From Perognathus longimembris pacificus (Eukaryota; Chordata; Mammalia; Rodentia; Heteromyidae): 64,000 bases of DNA. Shown here in pieces: positions 47,676-59,055 of the stretch. The position numbers and the translations under genes were made by a program. The notes under the pieces were generated by a model that did not search any database, was not told the origin of the DNA, and saw only the letters and a program-made list of their open reading frames with translations. Within the stretch, counting starts at the first letter, position 1. Each line of letters begins with the position of its first letter. The DNA lies in assembly GCF_023159225.1 (NCBI RefSeq), contig NC_063173.1, forward strand, positions 10,082,852 to 10,146,851, in the 5' to 3' direction.

Positions 47676-47895
47676 GGGCAAACTATGAACCAATGCAACA
47701 GTGATATACAGAAGACACTAGGTTGGAAATGAACTCTATAACTTTTGGGGAGTGGATAAGGGGAAGAAAAAGTAGGAGAAAAATGAGGAAGGAGGTAACA
47801 ATGTTTGACAAAAAATGTACTCATTACCTTACCTATGTAACTGTAACTCCTCTGTACATCACCTTTACAACAAAATAAAAGTAAATTTAAGAAAA
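47676..47895 (+). mobile_element. L1, right part of the split copy
   Basis: GGGCAAACTATGAACCAATG resumes the 3' UTR exactly where the copy ending at 46657 stopped. It ends CTGTACATCACCTTTACAAC plus AATAAAAG. Confidence 0.8.
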
Positions 47896-48623
47896 AAATC
47901 CAATGCGTTGGACATGAGAAGATTTTGAATTTTGTTGAGGATTGAAGGAGAGAAGTAACTCCATTAATAAAATGGATGAAAGGAAATTCAAGGGCCGGAG
48001 CAAAGTTCATATATCAACCTGGTAAACAGAGAGGTATGTTCTATGTGAGTTGTCTGCATTTCCTTCTGCACGTGGAACCCATATGTCCCTCCAGAATCTG
48101 ACACAAAGGACCTGGTGAAAAATTAGCTTGTAAATGATAGATTGCCCAATTTTTTCCATAAATTAAATTTTATTCTGAAACAAATTATACATAATTTTTT
48201 AGAGAATCTTGTATTTTAGATGATTCTTTCATGAAAAAGTCCTTTAGGTAACAGCTGTTACTCCTTTTCATCCAATGAGAAATGGTATTCCTTCTCTTGG
48301 GCTATTGCTTTGATTGAATCTTCTAAGTAACTTAATATACCATATTTTGTCTCATAAGGCTAGAATGAGAATTCAACAGTGAACAATTAATTACATATAC
48401 TTAATGCTATACTTAATGCTCTAGGGTAATTGTGTCTTAGTTGGGAAGAAAAATAAAAAATAATTTGGAACATCATGACTCACATTTTGATAGGTGAAAT
48501 GCTAAATAATGTTTCCTTATAAATTACACAAATGTAGTGACTTTTCTAGTTTTTTTTTGTCTATCTTGTATGCTATTCCTTTTCATTTCTAAATTTACTT
48601 CGTGTGTACTATATGTAATCATT
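47896..48623. other. Unassigned intron sequence
   Basis: Nothing recognised after the L1 end. Confidence 0.5.
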
Positions 48624-48690
48624 CTTTCCCCTTCCCTCCCTTTCTCTTCTTCCTTCCTTCTCTTTCTCTCTCTCCCTGATTTTTTTTTTC
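48624..48690 (+). repeat. CT-rich low-complexity tract
   Basis: CCCTTCCCTCCCTTTCTC-type sequence followed by TTCC and CTCT units and a T run. Confidence 0.9.
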
Positions 48691-48740
48691 AGTACTAGGG
48701 GTTGAAATCATGACCGTACACTATTATTTGACTATATTTT
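48691..48740 (-). mobile_element. SINE 3' end fragment
   Basis: A T run followed by CAGTACTAGGGGTTGAAATC resembles the reversed end of the 7SL-Geo right monomer. It follows a CT-rich tract. Confidence 0.4.
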
Positions 48741-49081
48741 CAACCTTACTATTAGATCTTTATTTAAAATTTTCATTTACCTGAAAGTTTCCTCTGACCT
48801 TAAAAAGCCATTTATGTTCATTGGTTTTGTGTTTTGTCTTCTGTGTCAGAAGATTTCTCACTGGCCTAATGATGTACCATGTTCTCTTCATATTTAATGT
48901 TGAAGCATTAACCACACAAAGACTGGAGAGGCTGCCCTGACCCATGGACTATCTAGTGTGATCCACATTAGTAAGTCCTAATTGTGCTGCTCAATCAGCC
49001 TTTATTGAGGTTGAGCTGGTCATGTGTCTCAGGGAAAACAGGAGGTCAGGTCCTTCACTCTCTGGAGAAACTAGAAAACCA

Positions 49082-49282
49082 GGGGTTGGGAATGTGGCCC
49101 AGTGGTGGAGTGCTTGCCTACCATGCATAAAGCCCTGGGTTCGACTCCTCAGTACCACATAAACAGAAATAGCTGGAAGTGGTGTTGTGGCTCAAGTGGT
49201 AGAGTACTAGCCTTGAAAAAGAAGCTCAGGGATAGTGCCCAGGCCCTGAGTTCAAGTCCCAGGACTGTCAAAAGGAAAAAAC
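49082..49282 (+). mobile_element. IDL-Geo-type SINE, exact 14-bp target duplication
   Basis: It starts GGGGTTGGGAATGTGGCCCA and ends CCCAGGACTGTCAAAAGG. The duplication AAACTAGAAAACCA is exact at 49068-49081 and 49283-49296. Confidence 0.88.
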
Positions 49283-49437
49283 AAACTAGAAAACCATCTG
49301 CTTGCATTCTAGGATCCAGACAGAGAAGTAGACAGAAACTGTTGACATTTGGTATCTAAATGCTTTCAAAGCTCTTCATTTCACTGCCATAATTTACCTC
49401 TCAACTGGCCAAGAAATCTTCAATGCAGAGCTCCTGT

Positions 49438-49475
49438 AAAACAAAACAAAACAAAACAACAACAACCAAAAAAAA
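49438..49475 (+). repeat. (CAAAA)n / (CAA)n repeat
   Basis: Four CAAAA units then CAA units. Confidence 0.9.
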
Positions 49476-49914
49476 GAGCACCTTTTAGCTACATCTTAAT
49501 AAGCATGTACTTCCAAGCCAGATAATTGGGATTCTGGTGATGCTTAGTGCTTCAGCAAATTTCCAACTTTCCTTGCTTTTTCACCATCATTTCAGCTTGC
49601 AGAGGCAATTGCCAGAATCAATATCTGAGCTTTTTAGAAGGTTCTACTTTGAGGTTGATTTTCTTGAGAATTCTGCTTTCCTTCCTAAATCAGATACTAT
49701 TTGTCCATGTTAACATGAAGCTAGCTTGTGCAATCTTCCAATCTTTTTTTGTCTTTCTGTGATTTAAAAAGGAAAACCCCTTTATTCAACATTTAGGAAG
49801 CAATCAAATTAAATATCAATGATCTATGGCCTTCATTATTGAAAGGTTTTACTGATCAGCTTTAAAGGAGTAACAAAAATTCTAGGGTGGTGGAGGAGTT
49901 GGACTGAGCATACT

Positions 49915-50120
49915 TGTACTCTTTTCATTGTTACTGGAGTTTGAATTCAGAGCCTGTGCTTAGTTTGATCACTCAACTATTTTTCCAGTAGAGCCTCACC
50001 TATCGCCCTGCTTTTTGCTGGTTATTTAAAGAGTATCTCACAAACTTTTCTCTCCAGGCTGGCTTTGAGTCATGATCTTTTGGAGCCAGGATTACAGGTG
50101 TGAGCCACCAGGGTCTGGCC
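49915..50120 (-). mobile_element. 7SL-Geo SINE, diverged
   Basis: ACTGGAGTTTGAATTCAGAG, TTTCTCTCCAGGCTGGCTTT, GAGCCAGGATTACAGGTGTG and AGCCACCAGGGTCTGGCC are the reversed family landmarks, with much of the right monomer altered. Confidence 0.65.
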
Positions 50121-50289
50121 TGAATATTACCATATTTGATGAACACATCAGGAACTGTACATGTATAGTACATGCAAAGACCCATTTGTCCCTTTGAATT
50201 TCTTTATGAATTTCTGTCCTCCTTGGCAAGCTATACACAAAAAATGATTGTTAATTTAGAAAACAGTGAAGCCAGCTCTAGAGCAACCA

Positions 50290-50590
50290 AACTATAATAC
50301 TAGATGACCTAGAGGCTGAGATCAGGAGGAGAGTGGTTCAAGGTCAAGACTGGGCAAAACCTTTTTAAGATTTCCATCTAAACCAATCAAAAAGCTAGGT
50401 GTAGCTTGCAACCACCATCTCAGATATGTGGAAACATGGAGAAGGAGTTCAATCCAGGTTGAGTTACCTCTTATATAACAAATAAGAAAGCAGAAAGAGC
50501 TAGAGGTGTGGCTCAAGTGTTAGGATGACAGCCTAGTAAGTATAAGGTCCTAAAAATCAAACCTTAGCATTGCATGCACCAAAAAAGAAA
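50290..50590 (+). mobile_element. 7SL-Geo SINE, diverged, ending in a purine microsatellite
   Basis: GAGGCTGAGATCAGGAGG and GTTCAAGGTCAAGACTGGGC match the left monomer. GAGGTGTGGCTCAAGTGTTA matches the right monomer. It ends at the GGCA/GGAA repeat. It is longer than normal because of about 80 bp of unmatched sequence in the middle. Confidence 0.55.
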
Positions 50591-50720
50591 GACAGGCAGG
50601 CAGGCAGGAAGGAAGGAAGGAAGGAAGGAAGGAAGGAAGGAAGGAAGGAAGGAAGGAAGGAAGGAAGGAAGGAAGGAAGGGAAGGAAGGGAGGGAGGGAA
50701 GGAAGGAAGGAAAAGGGAAA
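50591..50720 (+). repeat. (GGCA)n then (GGAA)n microsatellite
   Basis: Three or four GGCA units, about 22 uninterrupted GGAA units, then GGGA variants. It follows a SINE tail and produces a meaningless EGRK-repeat reading frame. Confidence 0.98.
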
Positions 50721-51507
50721 AAGAGAAGAAAAGAATAGTTCTACAATTTAGTCAGCATGTTGGCATGGGTGTTTGGGGCATATATGTATACATGGTAAAC
50801 TCAGCATTCCTAACTCCTGTCATCCTTACAAGCAGTAGGTTTCTGTCACACTTTTCTTTTGGTTACATGTATTACTTGCACCATCTTAGGAAACTGGTTC
50901 TAGTGCAATTGGCATTCCATGTTTGCTCTGGGATTTTTCAGGCATCTTTATCTAATTCTATGCTGAACACACAGCAGCACTATATTATCTCAATTCTACA
51001 TCCTATGTTTTGTTGAGTATATTGTGTGGGAAGAAGTAATTATTTTTAACCTAAGAGGAAAGGCTGAGTTCTCTTATTGGGGTTGAACTCATCCTTTCTC
51101 TTTGTGAAATAATATCCTTTCTCAAACATCTAAACATGACTAGGGGAAGATCTGCATAGAAATCACAAAGATTATTAGAGTTATAAAATAATCTAGGACC
51201 ACCACAGCACTGGTCATTCATTTTTCTATTTTGTCATTACTGCAACTTTGTCATTACTTAAACTTATCAGCAGTGGGTATTAAAGAATAAGTTAGTTCAA
51301 GTATTTAGTATTTAAAAAAAGATTTCTTATTACACTTATCAAGTTTAATTAGAATTAAAAAATTCAATATTTATGTTATTTTACTTAGACTTTAATATAT
51401 CAGTCTTTTCCTATATTTTTTGTGTGTAAAGTATCTGTAATGTAGTAACCAAAGTGATACTTGTTTAAGTAATCAATTAAAAGAGATCAATTTTAAGAGT
51501 CAGTTTT
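50721..51507. other. Unassigned AT-rich intron sequence
   Basis: Nothing recognised. Confidence 0.5.
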
Positions 51508-51690
51508 ATGAGGCTGAGATCCAGAGGGCTGAAATTTGAAACCAGCATGGACAGAAGTTTCTGAGACTCCTCAATGTACCAGCATGAAGTTTGACTGGAG
51601 GCATGGCTCAGCCGGTAGAACACCAGCCAAACAAGCCAGCCAAACATGAGGTCCTGAGTTCCAAGTCAATACCAAGAAAAATCCAACAAA
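51508..51690 (+). mobile_element. 7SL-Geo SINE, 5' truncated
   Basis: ATGAGGCTGAGATCCAGAGG, AAACCAGCATGGACAGAAGT, GGCATGGCTCAGCCGGTAGA and TGAGTTCCAAGTCAATACCA fit the family. Confidence 0.65.
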
Positions 51691-52435
51691 AACTTGTTTT
51701 CAAAATGAGGCCAATCAGTATATACACTCACAATAAGCCAGACAATGCATTAATAAGTATGCATAAATAACTGTGTGTACAGCTAGTTGCATTTCTTATT
51801 TACTTTTGCTTCCTTCACTTTACACGTTTGAGAATTCAACTGAGGCCTCCCAGAGCCGATGAGCTTGCATGTGGGGGCCACAGGTATAATGTGCGTTCGA
51901 CCTGGTGCCATGCTCAGCCATCTGACCAGCTTGTACCGCCAGGCACTTGCTGGGTGGAGGATTAAATGGCATCCTGGCCACAAAAGCATGCTGTAATCCT
52001 TAAAGCTCTGACTAAATCGGAGGTATTAATGTGGTACTGGTGATGATTTTGCCTCAGAACTCACAGAAACAAATTTAAAACTCAATTGAATAAAAACATG
52101 ACAAGGTAAAAGCCTTACTTACTTGGAAAATATAAGATTATACAGACTTTCAGAAATGAAATGTGCCCTAGGAGTGTTAACCCCTGACCTTTCCAGATGT
52201 TTGGCCACATCATTCACCTTCTATCAAGGCCCCACAAATACAAATGGAAGCCTCCGGCTCAAATGAGCTCTGGAGTCTACTGTGGTGAATGTGGATTCAT
52301 CTCATTAGGGCTTAGTCATGTCGTTAGAGCTCACATTCTATGGCAGGAGGTGAAAGGTTTATTTGTAATGGCTTTTAAAAGATAACATTCTGGTCCGATG
52401 GTGCATAAGCAATGTGTACATGTAAAAACCATCTT

Positions 52436-52643
52436 TTATCAGCTGTGGCTCACAACTTTAATCCTAGCTACTTATCAGTCTGAGAATCTTGGTTTGAAAT
52501 CAATCTGGACAGGGTATTTGTTGAAACTTTTTTCTCTAATTAACCACCAAAAAGCCCAAAGTAGAGCCATGGCTCAATTGGTAGAGTACCAGCCTTGGAC
52601 AAAACCCTAAGGGCCCAGGCCCTGAGTTCAAGCCCTAGTTTCG

Positions 52644-52644
<1 letters not shown>
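52436..52644 (+). mobile_element. 7SL-Geo SINE ending in a (CA)n tract
   Basis: CAGCTGTGGCTCACAACTTT, TAATCCTAGCTACTTATCAG, CTCTAATTAACCACCAAAAA, CATGGCTCAATTGGTAGAGT and TTCAAGCCCTAGTTTCGGCA lead into about 26 CA units. Confidence 0.75.

Positions 52645-52696
<52 letters not shown>
52645..52696 (+). repeat. (CA)n microsatellite at a SINE 3' end
   Basis: About 26 CA units directly after TTTCGG at the end of a 7SL-Geo SINE. Confidence 0.98.
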
Positions 52697-52698
<2 letters not shown>

Positions 52699-52834
52699 GT
52701 TTTGTTCCTTTCTTTTCCCTCCTTTTTGAGAAATGAAGAAATTGGGCCGGTGAAAATTCAGAAATCTCTATGTAAATTGAAAATCAATACGTGTGTACAT
52801 AACTGAATCAACTAATTAGCAACAGTGCCCTTTG

Positions 52835-52932
52835 TGGAATTTTCTATCTGGGCAGGTTTTGGACTGCAGTTCCTCAGACCACAGCTTCCTGAGGAGCTGG
52901 GATTCCAGGCCTGAGCCCCCTGTACTCGGCTC
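52835..52932 (-). mobile_element. 7SL-like SINE left-monomer fragment
   Basis: CTCAGACCACAGCTTCCTGA and GGAGCTGGGATTCCAGGCCT, ending CTGTACTCGGCTCC, are the reversed left monomer. The right monomer is absent. Confidence 0.55.
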
Positions 52933-54109
52933 CTTTGTCTTTTCTTTAACTCAAGTTTTCTCCTTCCAGGATCACTTCTTGAGCCTCAGTTAGGCCTTCC
53001 TTCCATCTGCAGTGCTGTATTTTCCTACTATAATCTGGAGCAAACTGACTCATCTGAACATTTGTATTCATGGATCATAGTTCTCTCCAGAATTTTTGCA
53101 AAATGGATTAGCTTTCCTTCCAATACAAAGCTCTGTTTTGAAACATGCAAGTTGTTAGGGGCCATAGCTTGGAGGCAGTCAACGTGGTAGGCTTGGATGA
53201 CCAGCTTGGCTGTTCTGAGATCATAAACTGCTTACTTGCCTTATCTTGTGAAGCATCTTTCTTCTTCCAGGCAGGTTATCTTAGAATTCACAGGATTCCA
53301 GAGCTTTCTAAATGGGACATTTACTAAAAACTCCTATTTGCCCAAAAGAAGAGAAAGAATTAAGGGTTCTCAGCATGTCATTAGATCTACTACTCTATTT
53401 CAGGAGGCAAAAGCTTTACTTGGAATGGATTTCTTTTTAAATAGTGTTTCTCACACTGAACAATATACAGCAATCATATTCATGAAGCCTTTGTTGTTAT
53501 TGCTGTTGGTGAACCAGTCAATTAGGTATGCACTTTGTATAGGTATATTTAGGTGTTTATTTTATATGGGCTTTTACTCTTTTTTTAGGGAGCCAGGATG
53601 GAGGAGTAAATAAAAGGAAAAATACCTCTGTTGCCCTGTAGGTCACATTTCAGCACAGACTAGACTGATAATAAACCAAGTGAATAAGAAATGATGTAAC
53701 AGACTAGGGTATCAGGGCTGTTGACTAAAATAAAATGGGTAAGGGAGGGACCTCATGAAGAAAGACATGGTTCGTGCTTCGATCAGGAAATGGTGAAGTT
53801 CACTGTGAAGCTTTCAGAAGTACGCAGTGAGGATATCAGGGTCAAGATTGATTTCTATGAAGTAAGCCGTAAGGAGAAAGGCCCATGGTGGAAATGGGAC
53901 TCGATTATTGTGCTAGATTAGACTGAAAGAGGGGAGGAGCAATAGGATATGGATGGGGAGGGAGAGAAGGCTGTGTCTGGGAAAATATAAGACTAGTTTT
54001 CTTTGTAAATGACAGGTTGGTTCAGTGGATTTTTAAGCAGGCAGAAGGATAAACTTGTATAACTCAGTTGCCTGTTGTAATTTTAAATTGAAAATATCTT
54101 TGAAAACAT
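52933..54109. other. Unassigned intron sequence
   Basis: Frames at 53236-53613 and 53721-53921 have no recognised similarity. Confidence 0.5.
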
Positions 54110-54252
54110 TACTTGAGGCAAGGTTCAGCAGCTTATATCTGTAATCCCCGTTACTCAGGAGGTGAAAATTGGGACGTTCAGGGTTCAAGATCAGCTTAGG
54201 CAAGAAAGTTAACCATACAACGTCAGCACAAATAAACCAGGTCTGGTGGCCT
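54110..54252 (+). mobile_element. 7SL-like SINE left-monomer fragment
   Basis: CAGCAGCTTATATCTGTAAT and CCCCGTTACTCAGGAGGTGA, then AAGATCAGCTTAGGCAAGAA, match the 7SL-like unit. The right monomer is barely recognisable. Confidence 0.5.
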
Positions 54253-54279
54253 CATCTCACCCATTGTTTTAATTTATTT

Positions 54280-54796
54280 GAATTTTTAATTTAAAAACTA
54301 CCTGGTTATCCAGAGATACCATTCTTGGGCATTCATGTAGAATATTAGAAGTAGGATACAGGAAAGATAATTGCAAACACCTGATTATTGTTGTGTTATT
54401 CATTGTAGCCAGGTTATAGAAACAGCCCATATGCCCTTAAGTGGGTTTGTGGATCAAGAATATATGATATATATGATATATACAATATATATTGTATAAT
54501 GTAATATATGTGGTTATTAACTCACATAATACATATAGATTTTACTCATCCATCAGGAAGAATAATATGTCCTTTGGCAGGAAGTAGATGGACATGGAGA
54601 TGTTAAGGTTCAGAGAGACAAAGGGTACATATTTTCTCTCACATGTAGAAACTGTATCTAAATTACAAATATATAAAAATATACAGTCATATGCAAATAT
54701 ACAAAAACAAATAGACCAAAGTATGATATTTGCAGGAAATGATTAAAATGGTAACCCATATGAACAGGAAAGTTATGGTCTAATAAAATCAATACC
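54280..54796 (+). mobile_element. Old L1, ORF2 end and 3' UTR, left of a SINE
   Basis: ACCATTCTTGGGCATTCATG, ATTCATTGTAGCCAGGTTAT, CCCATATGCCCTTAAGTGG and GGAAGTAGATGGACATGGAG follow the L1 ORF2 C-terminal order with heavy decay. An AT microsatellite (54457-54530) has expanded inside it. Confidence 0.65.
54457..54530. repeat. AT-rich repeat inside an old L1
   Basis: ATATATGATATATATG-type units sit where L1 ORF2 normally has a short TATATACACA motif. Confidence 0.8.
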
Positions 54797-54811
54797 AAGA
54801 AGTTGGAACCT

Positions 54812-55016
54812 GGGGCTGGGAATATGGCCTAGTGGCAAGAGTGCTTGCCTCCTATACATGAGGCCCTGGGTTCGATTCCTCAGCACCACATATACAGAAA
54901 ATGGCCAGAAGTGGCGCTGTGGCTCAAGTGGTAGAGTGCTAGCCTTGAGCAAAAAGAAGCCAGGGACAGTGCTCAGGCCCTGAGTCCAAGGCCCAGGACT
55001 GGCCAAAAAAAAAAAA
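54812..55016 (+). mobile_element. IDL-Geo-type SINE splitting an old L1 3' region
   Basis: It runs from GGGGCTGGGAATATGGCCTA to GGACTGGCC plus poly-A. The 15-bp duplication AAGAAGTTGGAACCT is exact at 54797-54811 and 55017-55031. Old L1 3' sequence lies on both sides. Confidence 0.9.
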
Positions 55017-55031
55017 AAGAAGTTGGAACCT

Positions 55032-55275
55032 GTTTTGTGAAGGGGAGGGCAGATGAATGAAGAGAGGAAGAGCAAGTGAATGCAGTTATAATATTCAATG
55101 TACATATATGAAAATAGAACTAAATAACGAGGTAATGAGTAGGTTTGGGAGAGATAGGCATAGGAAAGATGGAAAGAGTTATATTGATCAAGATGTATTG
55201 TGTTCATAAACTGGCATGTTGAATTTATACCCCTCTGTACTAATACTTAAACATAATAACAAATAAATAAAATCA
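55032..55275 (+). mobile_element. Old L1 3' UTR, right of the SINE
   Basis: GAAGGGGAGGGCAGATGAAT, TCAAGATGTATTGTGTTCAT and ATACCCCTCTGTACTAATAC complete the element interrupted at 54796. It ends in an AATAAATAAAA tail. Confidence 0.65.
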
Positions 55276-55540
55276 TGTTTTAAAAAACTAGACAGTTTAA
55301 AAAAAGTGTTTGGATGGATGAAATAAGTAGAAGAGAAAAAAACAAACAAGCAGAACTCTTCTGGTTTTCTGAGAAACCTCGCTGATTAAGGAAGGAAATT
55401 TAGAAGATATAAGAAACATCTTTGATTTCTACATGAAAACAATAGCAAAATGTAGCAGAGTTCATGGTTCAAGTGTGTCAGCAATAATCTCAAAGCAAGA
55501 AATTTGAGAAAAGCTGACTCATACTCATAATGGTCATTTG

Positions 55541-55616
55541 AAGGAAGGGAATAAGAAGGAGGGAGGAGGAGAAGAAGAAGAAAAGGAGGAGAAAGAAGAT
55601 GAGAAAAGCAAAGGAC
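55541..55616 (+). repeat. GGA/GAA purine-rich tract
   Basis: GAAGGA, GGAGGA and GAAGAA units with irregular order. Confidence 0.9.
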
Positions 55617-56059
55617 AAAACCTGACAAGTAACAAAGAAATTAGAAAATACAATGTGTGCAATATCTTCCATCGATACAAGACACGGTAAGGAAAGATAA
55701 ATAGATTTCTTACAAAACCTAAAAAAAATACATGGAAATGAAGATTTGATTTTGTAAAGTATCCATCATTTGGTTTGCCTTCTGGTGGATATCAGTGAAA
55801 ACATATTAAAATGAACAAGCAGATAGGCGAGTCCAAAAACAACTTCTAGTCACCTCTTGGTGAGATGTGAAAAGAATAAAGATCTCCAGTCTTCTAAACT
55901 CTTGGTTGATGCATTTCTGATCATCAATCATTTTCTTCCCTAATAAGTTTAATAGTCTTAAAGTGCAGAGAGACTAAACTTCCTTAATTTCCCTTTGGAG
56001 GGAGCCGCAACCTGAAAAAAAAATTCCTTTATTTGTTTGCAATGTTAATGTAGTTATTT

Positions 56060-56215
56060 TCCAGTTCTAGGAGTGCTACTATTTGAGCCATGCTTCCAGT
56101 ACGCTTTTTACTGTTTGTTTTGGAGTAGTCACAGAGTTTTCTGCCATGGCTGTCTGGCCAGGTCTCAGCATTTTGAGTAGCCAGGTTTATAGATCCAAGG
56201 TGTGCCCAGCTGAAG
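56060..56215 (-). mobile_element. 7SL-type SINE, diverged
   Basis: TTTTCTGCCATGGCTGTCTG, GGTCTCAGCATTTTGAGTAG and CCAGGTTTATAGATCC read as a reversed 7SL-type left monomer, with GTGCCCAGCT at the end. Confidence 0.5.
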
Positions 56216-56234
56216 GTGTTCTTTCCAACCACCC

Positions 56235-56420
56235 CTAAGTTCTTTTTGCTAACGGCTAGCGCTCTACCACTTGAGCTACAGTGTCACTTCCAGCTTTTTC
56301 TGTGGTTAATTGGAGATAAGAGTCTCATGGACTTTCCTGTCCGAGGTGGCATTGAACCACAATCCTCAGATCTCAACCTCCTGAGTAGCTAGTATTACAG
56401 GTGTAAGCCACTGGCACCCA
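56235..56420 (-). mobile_element. 7SL-Geo SINE
   Basis: GCTCTACCACTTGAGCTACA, TTAATTGGAGATAAGAGTCT, CTCAGATCTCAACCTCCTGA and GTAGCTAGTATTACAGGTGT are present, ending CACTGGCACCCA. It lies directly beside another SINE fragment of the same orientation. Confidence 0.75.
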
Positions 56421-56424
56421 TGTA

Positions 56425-56495
56425 GAGGCCTACTCTTTACTTGACTTATGTAACTGTAATCCCCCTGGCATGTCACCTTTGTAATAACAATTAAG
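56425..56495 (+). mobile_element. L1 3' terminal fragment
   Basis: TACTTGACTTATGTAACTGT, AATCCCCCTGGCATGTCACC and TTTGTAATAACAATTAAG are the last 70 bp of an old L1. Confidence 0.6.
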
Positions 56496-56559
56496 TCACT
56501 GTAGCCTCCAGAGGTTTATGGAAGTTTGACTGGAATTCAGAAGGGAGCCACAAGAAATG

Positions 56560-56765
56560 TAAACCTAGCACACAGAAGGTGAAGATCTCAAGGAGCAGAA
56601 TGCAAAGTCCTGGCAGAAAAGTCCAAGAGACCATCTGCAATTAACCAGCAAATTGCTAGCTCAAGACCTGGTATCAGTCATAGAGTGCTATCTAAACACA
56701 CAAGCCAAACAAGTGCAAAGTCTAAAGTTCAAACTCTAGTACCACACATATACCTATATATACAC
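56560..56765 (+). mobile_element. 7SL-Geo SINE, strongly diverged
   Basis: CCTGGCAGAAAAGTCCAAGA, CCATCTGCAATTAACCAGCA and GTTCAAACTCTAGTACCACA are recognisable in order. Confidence 0.5.
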
Positions 56766-58814
56766 ATGCAAGGACAAAAACAGTAGGAGAAAGCATTTCA
56801 CATGGCAAACTTATTAGTTTGTAGGAAAAATGAATGGTAATAGTTGCAGATTAAATGCAGTCTAGAAGATATTATGAGATTGGCATTTTTGAGACATTCT
56901 AAGAGTTTTGACATAGAAATGGTGAAGCGTGTAGAGGCAATCTATTGTGATGTGCAGTGAGAATGCAAACCTATCATCTGTTTAGGACTGGTATTTGTTC
57001 TGACCATGTTCATGTCTCACTAAATGTTACCTGTGGCCCACTGCTAAATGTTTCACACCTCACCTCTGAGTGTCACAAGAAACTCTTGGCAGATTTGGGT
57101 CAGATGTGCCGTGACAGTGAAAGCCCGGACAGCTGAGTAGGACAGCAGTGAGAAGCCAATAAAGTCATTCTATGAACAGATGACAGTAATTTTGCTTTAG
57201 AATATTAAGAGCTCTTAAGAAAGCAGGGAAGATGTACAGAGAGGAAAAGAAAGAGAACTTCTGTTAACCATGCCATCAACCCACCTTAGCAAATGAGAGA
57301 AATAAAAATATCTTCACTAGAAAGACTAATATCTAAGAGTAAACTTACTATACTTAGAACATCCTTTTATTTCAGATAAATTCAAATCATCCTAAGCCAA
57401 ATAAAACTGTGCTTTAAATGCAGAATGATGAAGTAACACACACACGCACACACACAAAGAAATAAAAAAAAATAATCCCCATATTTCTCTGTTGTTGATC
57501 TTCCTTTTTTGGAGAAACAGCATTAAAACCTGCACTCCTAATGCCAACAAGAACTCTTACGGCTCACCCCATGACTGTCAGGAGCCCTTAAACCCCAAGA
57601 AGGGTTGAAAAAGCGGGGGTGGGAATTTGTGTGCAAACTGTGATGACTTCTGATTACATATAGGAAAATATAAGTCTTAATACATTTTAATAAGCACCAG
57701 TACCATCTTTACATATGAGAAAACTCAGGAGTCAACAAACTTATATAGGCGTCACATAGTAAGTGTTTTCAGCTTTACAGGACAAGAGATTTCTCAATAT
57801 TTCCAGGATAGACATAAAATAACCAGAAAAAATATGTAATGAGTATGACTTTGTTCCAATAAAACCTTATTATATCTTGTATACATTCCATCAAAACATA
57901 TCAATCTTCTAGAAAACAATGAAAAGGAGAATGACCTTTTCCTAAAGGGTAATATGTTTACCTATGTTTATCTATAGGTGTTTGCGCACATGTACAAACT
58001 AATTAAATCTTTAAAGTAAAAAACAAATTTACTGAAAGCTAAAGCTTTATGGATTTATTTGTATAACATATTTATCATAAACATCTCAATAATTTTCAAA
58101 GGGTTTTATTACCCACTAAATTTAATTTTTAAAGGATAGACGAAAATAACAAAACAAAAATCAGGCAAAATTCAATTAAGCTAATCCAAGTGCTAAAACA
58201 TTTATGCTGCTATGAGATTCCTGCCTTTGTGATAATTAGAAAGAATAAGCATGCTGTGTAATCTTGTTCAGTTGTTTAACCTGGGTCATTCTCTCCAGTA
58301 TGCGAGGATTATTGCTACAAAATTAGGAGGCATCTGAATATTGATATAGTCAATGTTGTTTTCAGTACAGATGAGACTTTTTCTCTCTTCTCTGTCTCTG
58401 TCTCCCTCTTTCTTCCATTTTCTTTGAAGCTCAATGCCAATATTTTTCCTACTCTGCAATACTGAATGGTCCAGCAAACATCAAGTGTACTTGCTTGTAA
58501 GTTCTATGGCTTAATTTTGAAGTAGGTACTCTGGTGATATTCAAGTGTAGACAGTCATATCCACTTTTGTGTAACAATATTGTCATGATTTTACCAATAG
58601 CATTCTGCCAGTGAAGACAATGATTAGAATAAACTTATTCTTTGCATTTGGAAAAAATGCTGAGGTGAATATTGAGTAGGAACTAACAAATGTTATTTTA
58701 AATTTCCCAATAATTTTGAAATTTAGGTAGATTTCCCTTTGTGGTCTAGTAACATATATATGCTCTATATTGAAAAACAAACATATGGTTAAACTTAATA
58801 AATCTATCTTTTTC
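56766..58814. other. Unassigned intron sequence
   Basis: The longest stretch besides 21-24 kb without a recognised repeat. Only a short CA tract near 57440 was seen. Confidence 0.5.
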
Positions 58815-59055
58815 TTTCTTTTTTTGTCTGCCAGAACTAGGGTTTAAATTCAGGGACTGATGCTCTCACTTAGCTTTTTCATTCAGGCCTTTTTCCCCCA
58901 ATTCAGCCATACCTGTACTTCCTATTGTTGTTGGTTAATTGAAGTTAAAGTACCAAGGACTTTTCTGACTAGACTAACTTTGAACCTTGATTCTTTGACA
59001 CTGGCCTCTTGAGTAACTAAAGAGGTCAGGAATAAGCCATCAGCACCTGGCTAAA
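58815..59055 (-). mobile_element. 7SL-Geo SINE, diverged
   Basis: GCCAGAACTAGGGTTTAAAT, GCCATACCTGTACTTCC, GGTTAATTGAAGTTAAAGTA and AAGCCATCAGCACCTGGCT are reversed family landmarks. Confidence 0.65.

Noticed and set aside
50591..50720. Regular array, considered as CRISPR-like or satellite
   Set aside because: Uniform 4-bp units without spacers, in mammalian DNA: a microsatellite.
50570..51016. 148-codon frame with EGRK repeats
   Set aside because: Translation of the GGAA microsatellite joined to unassigned sequence.
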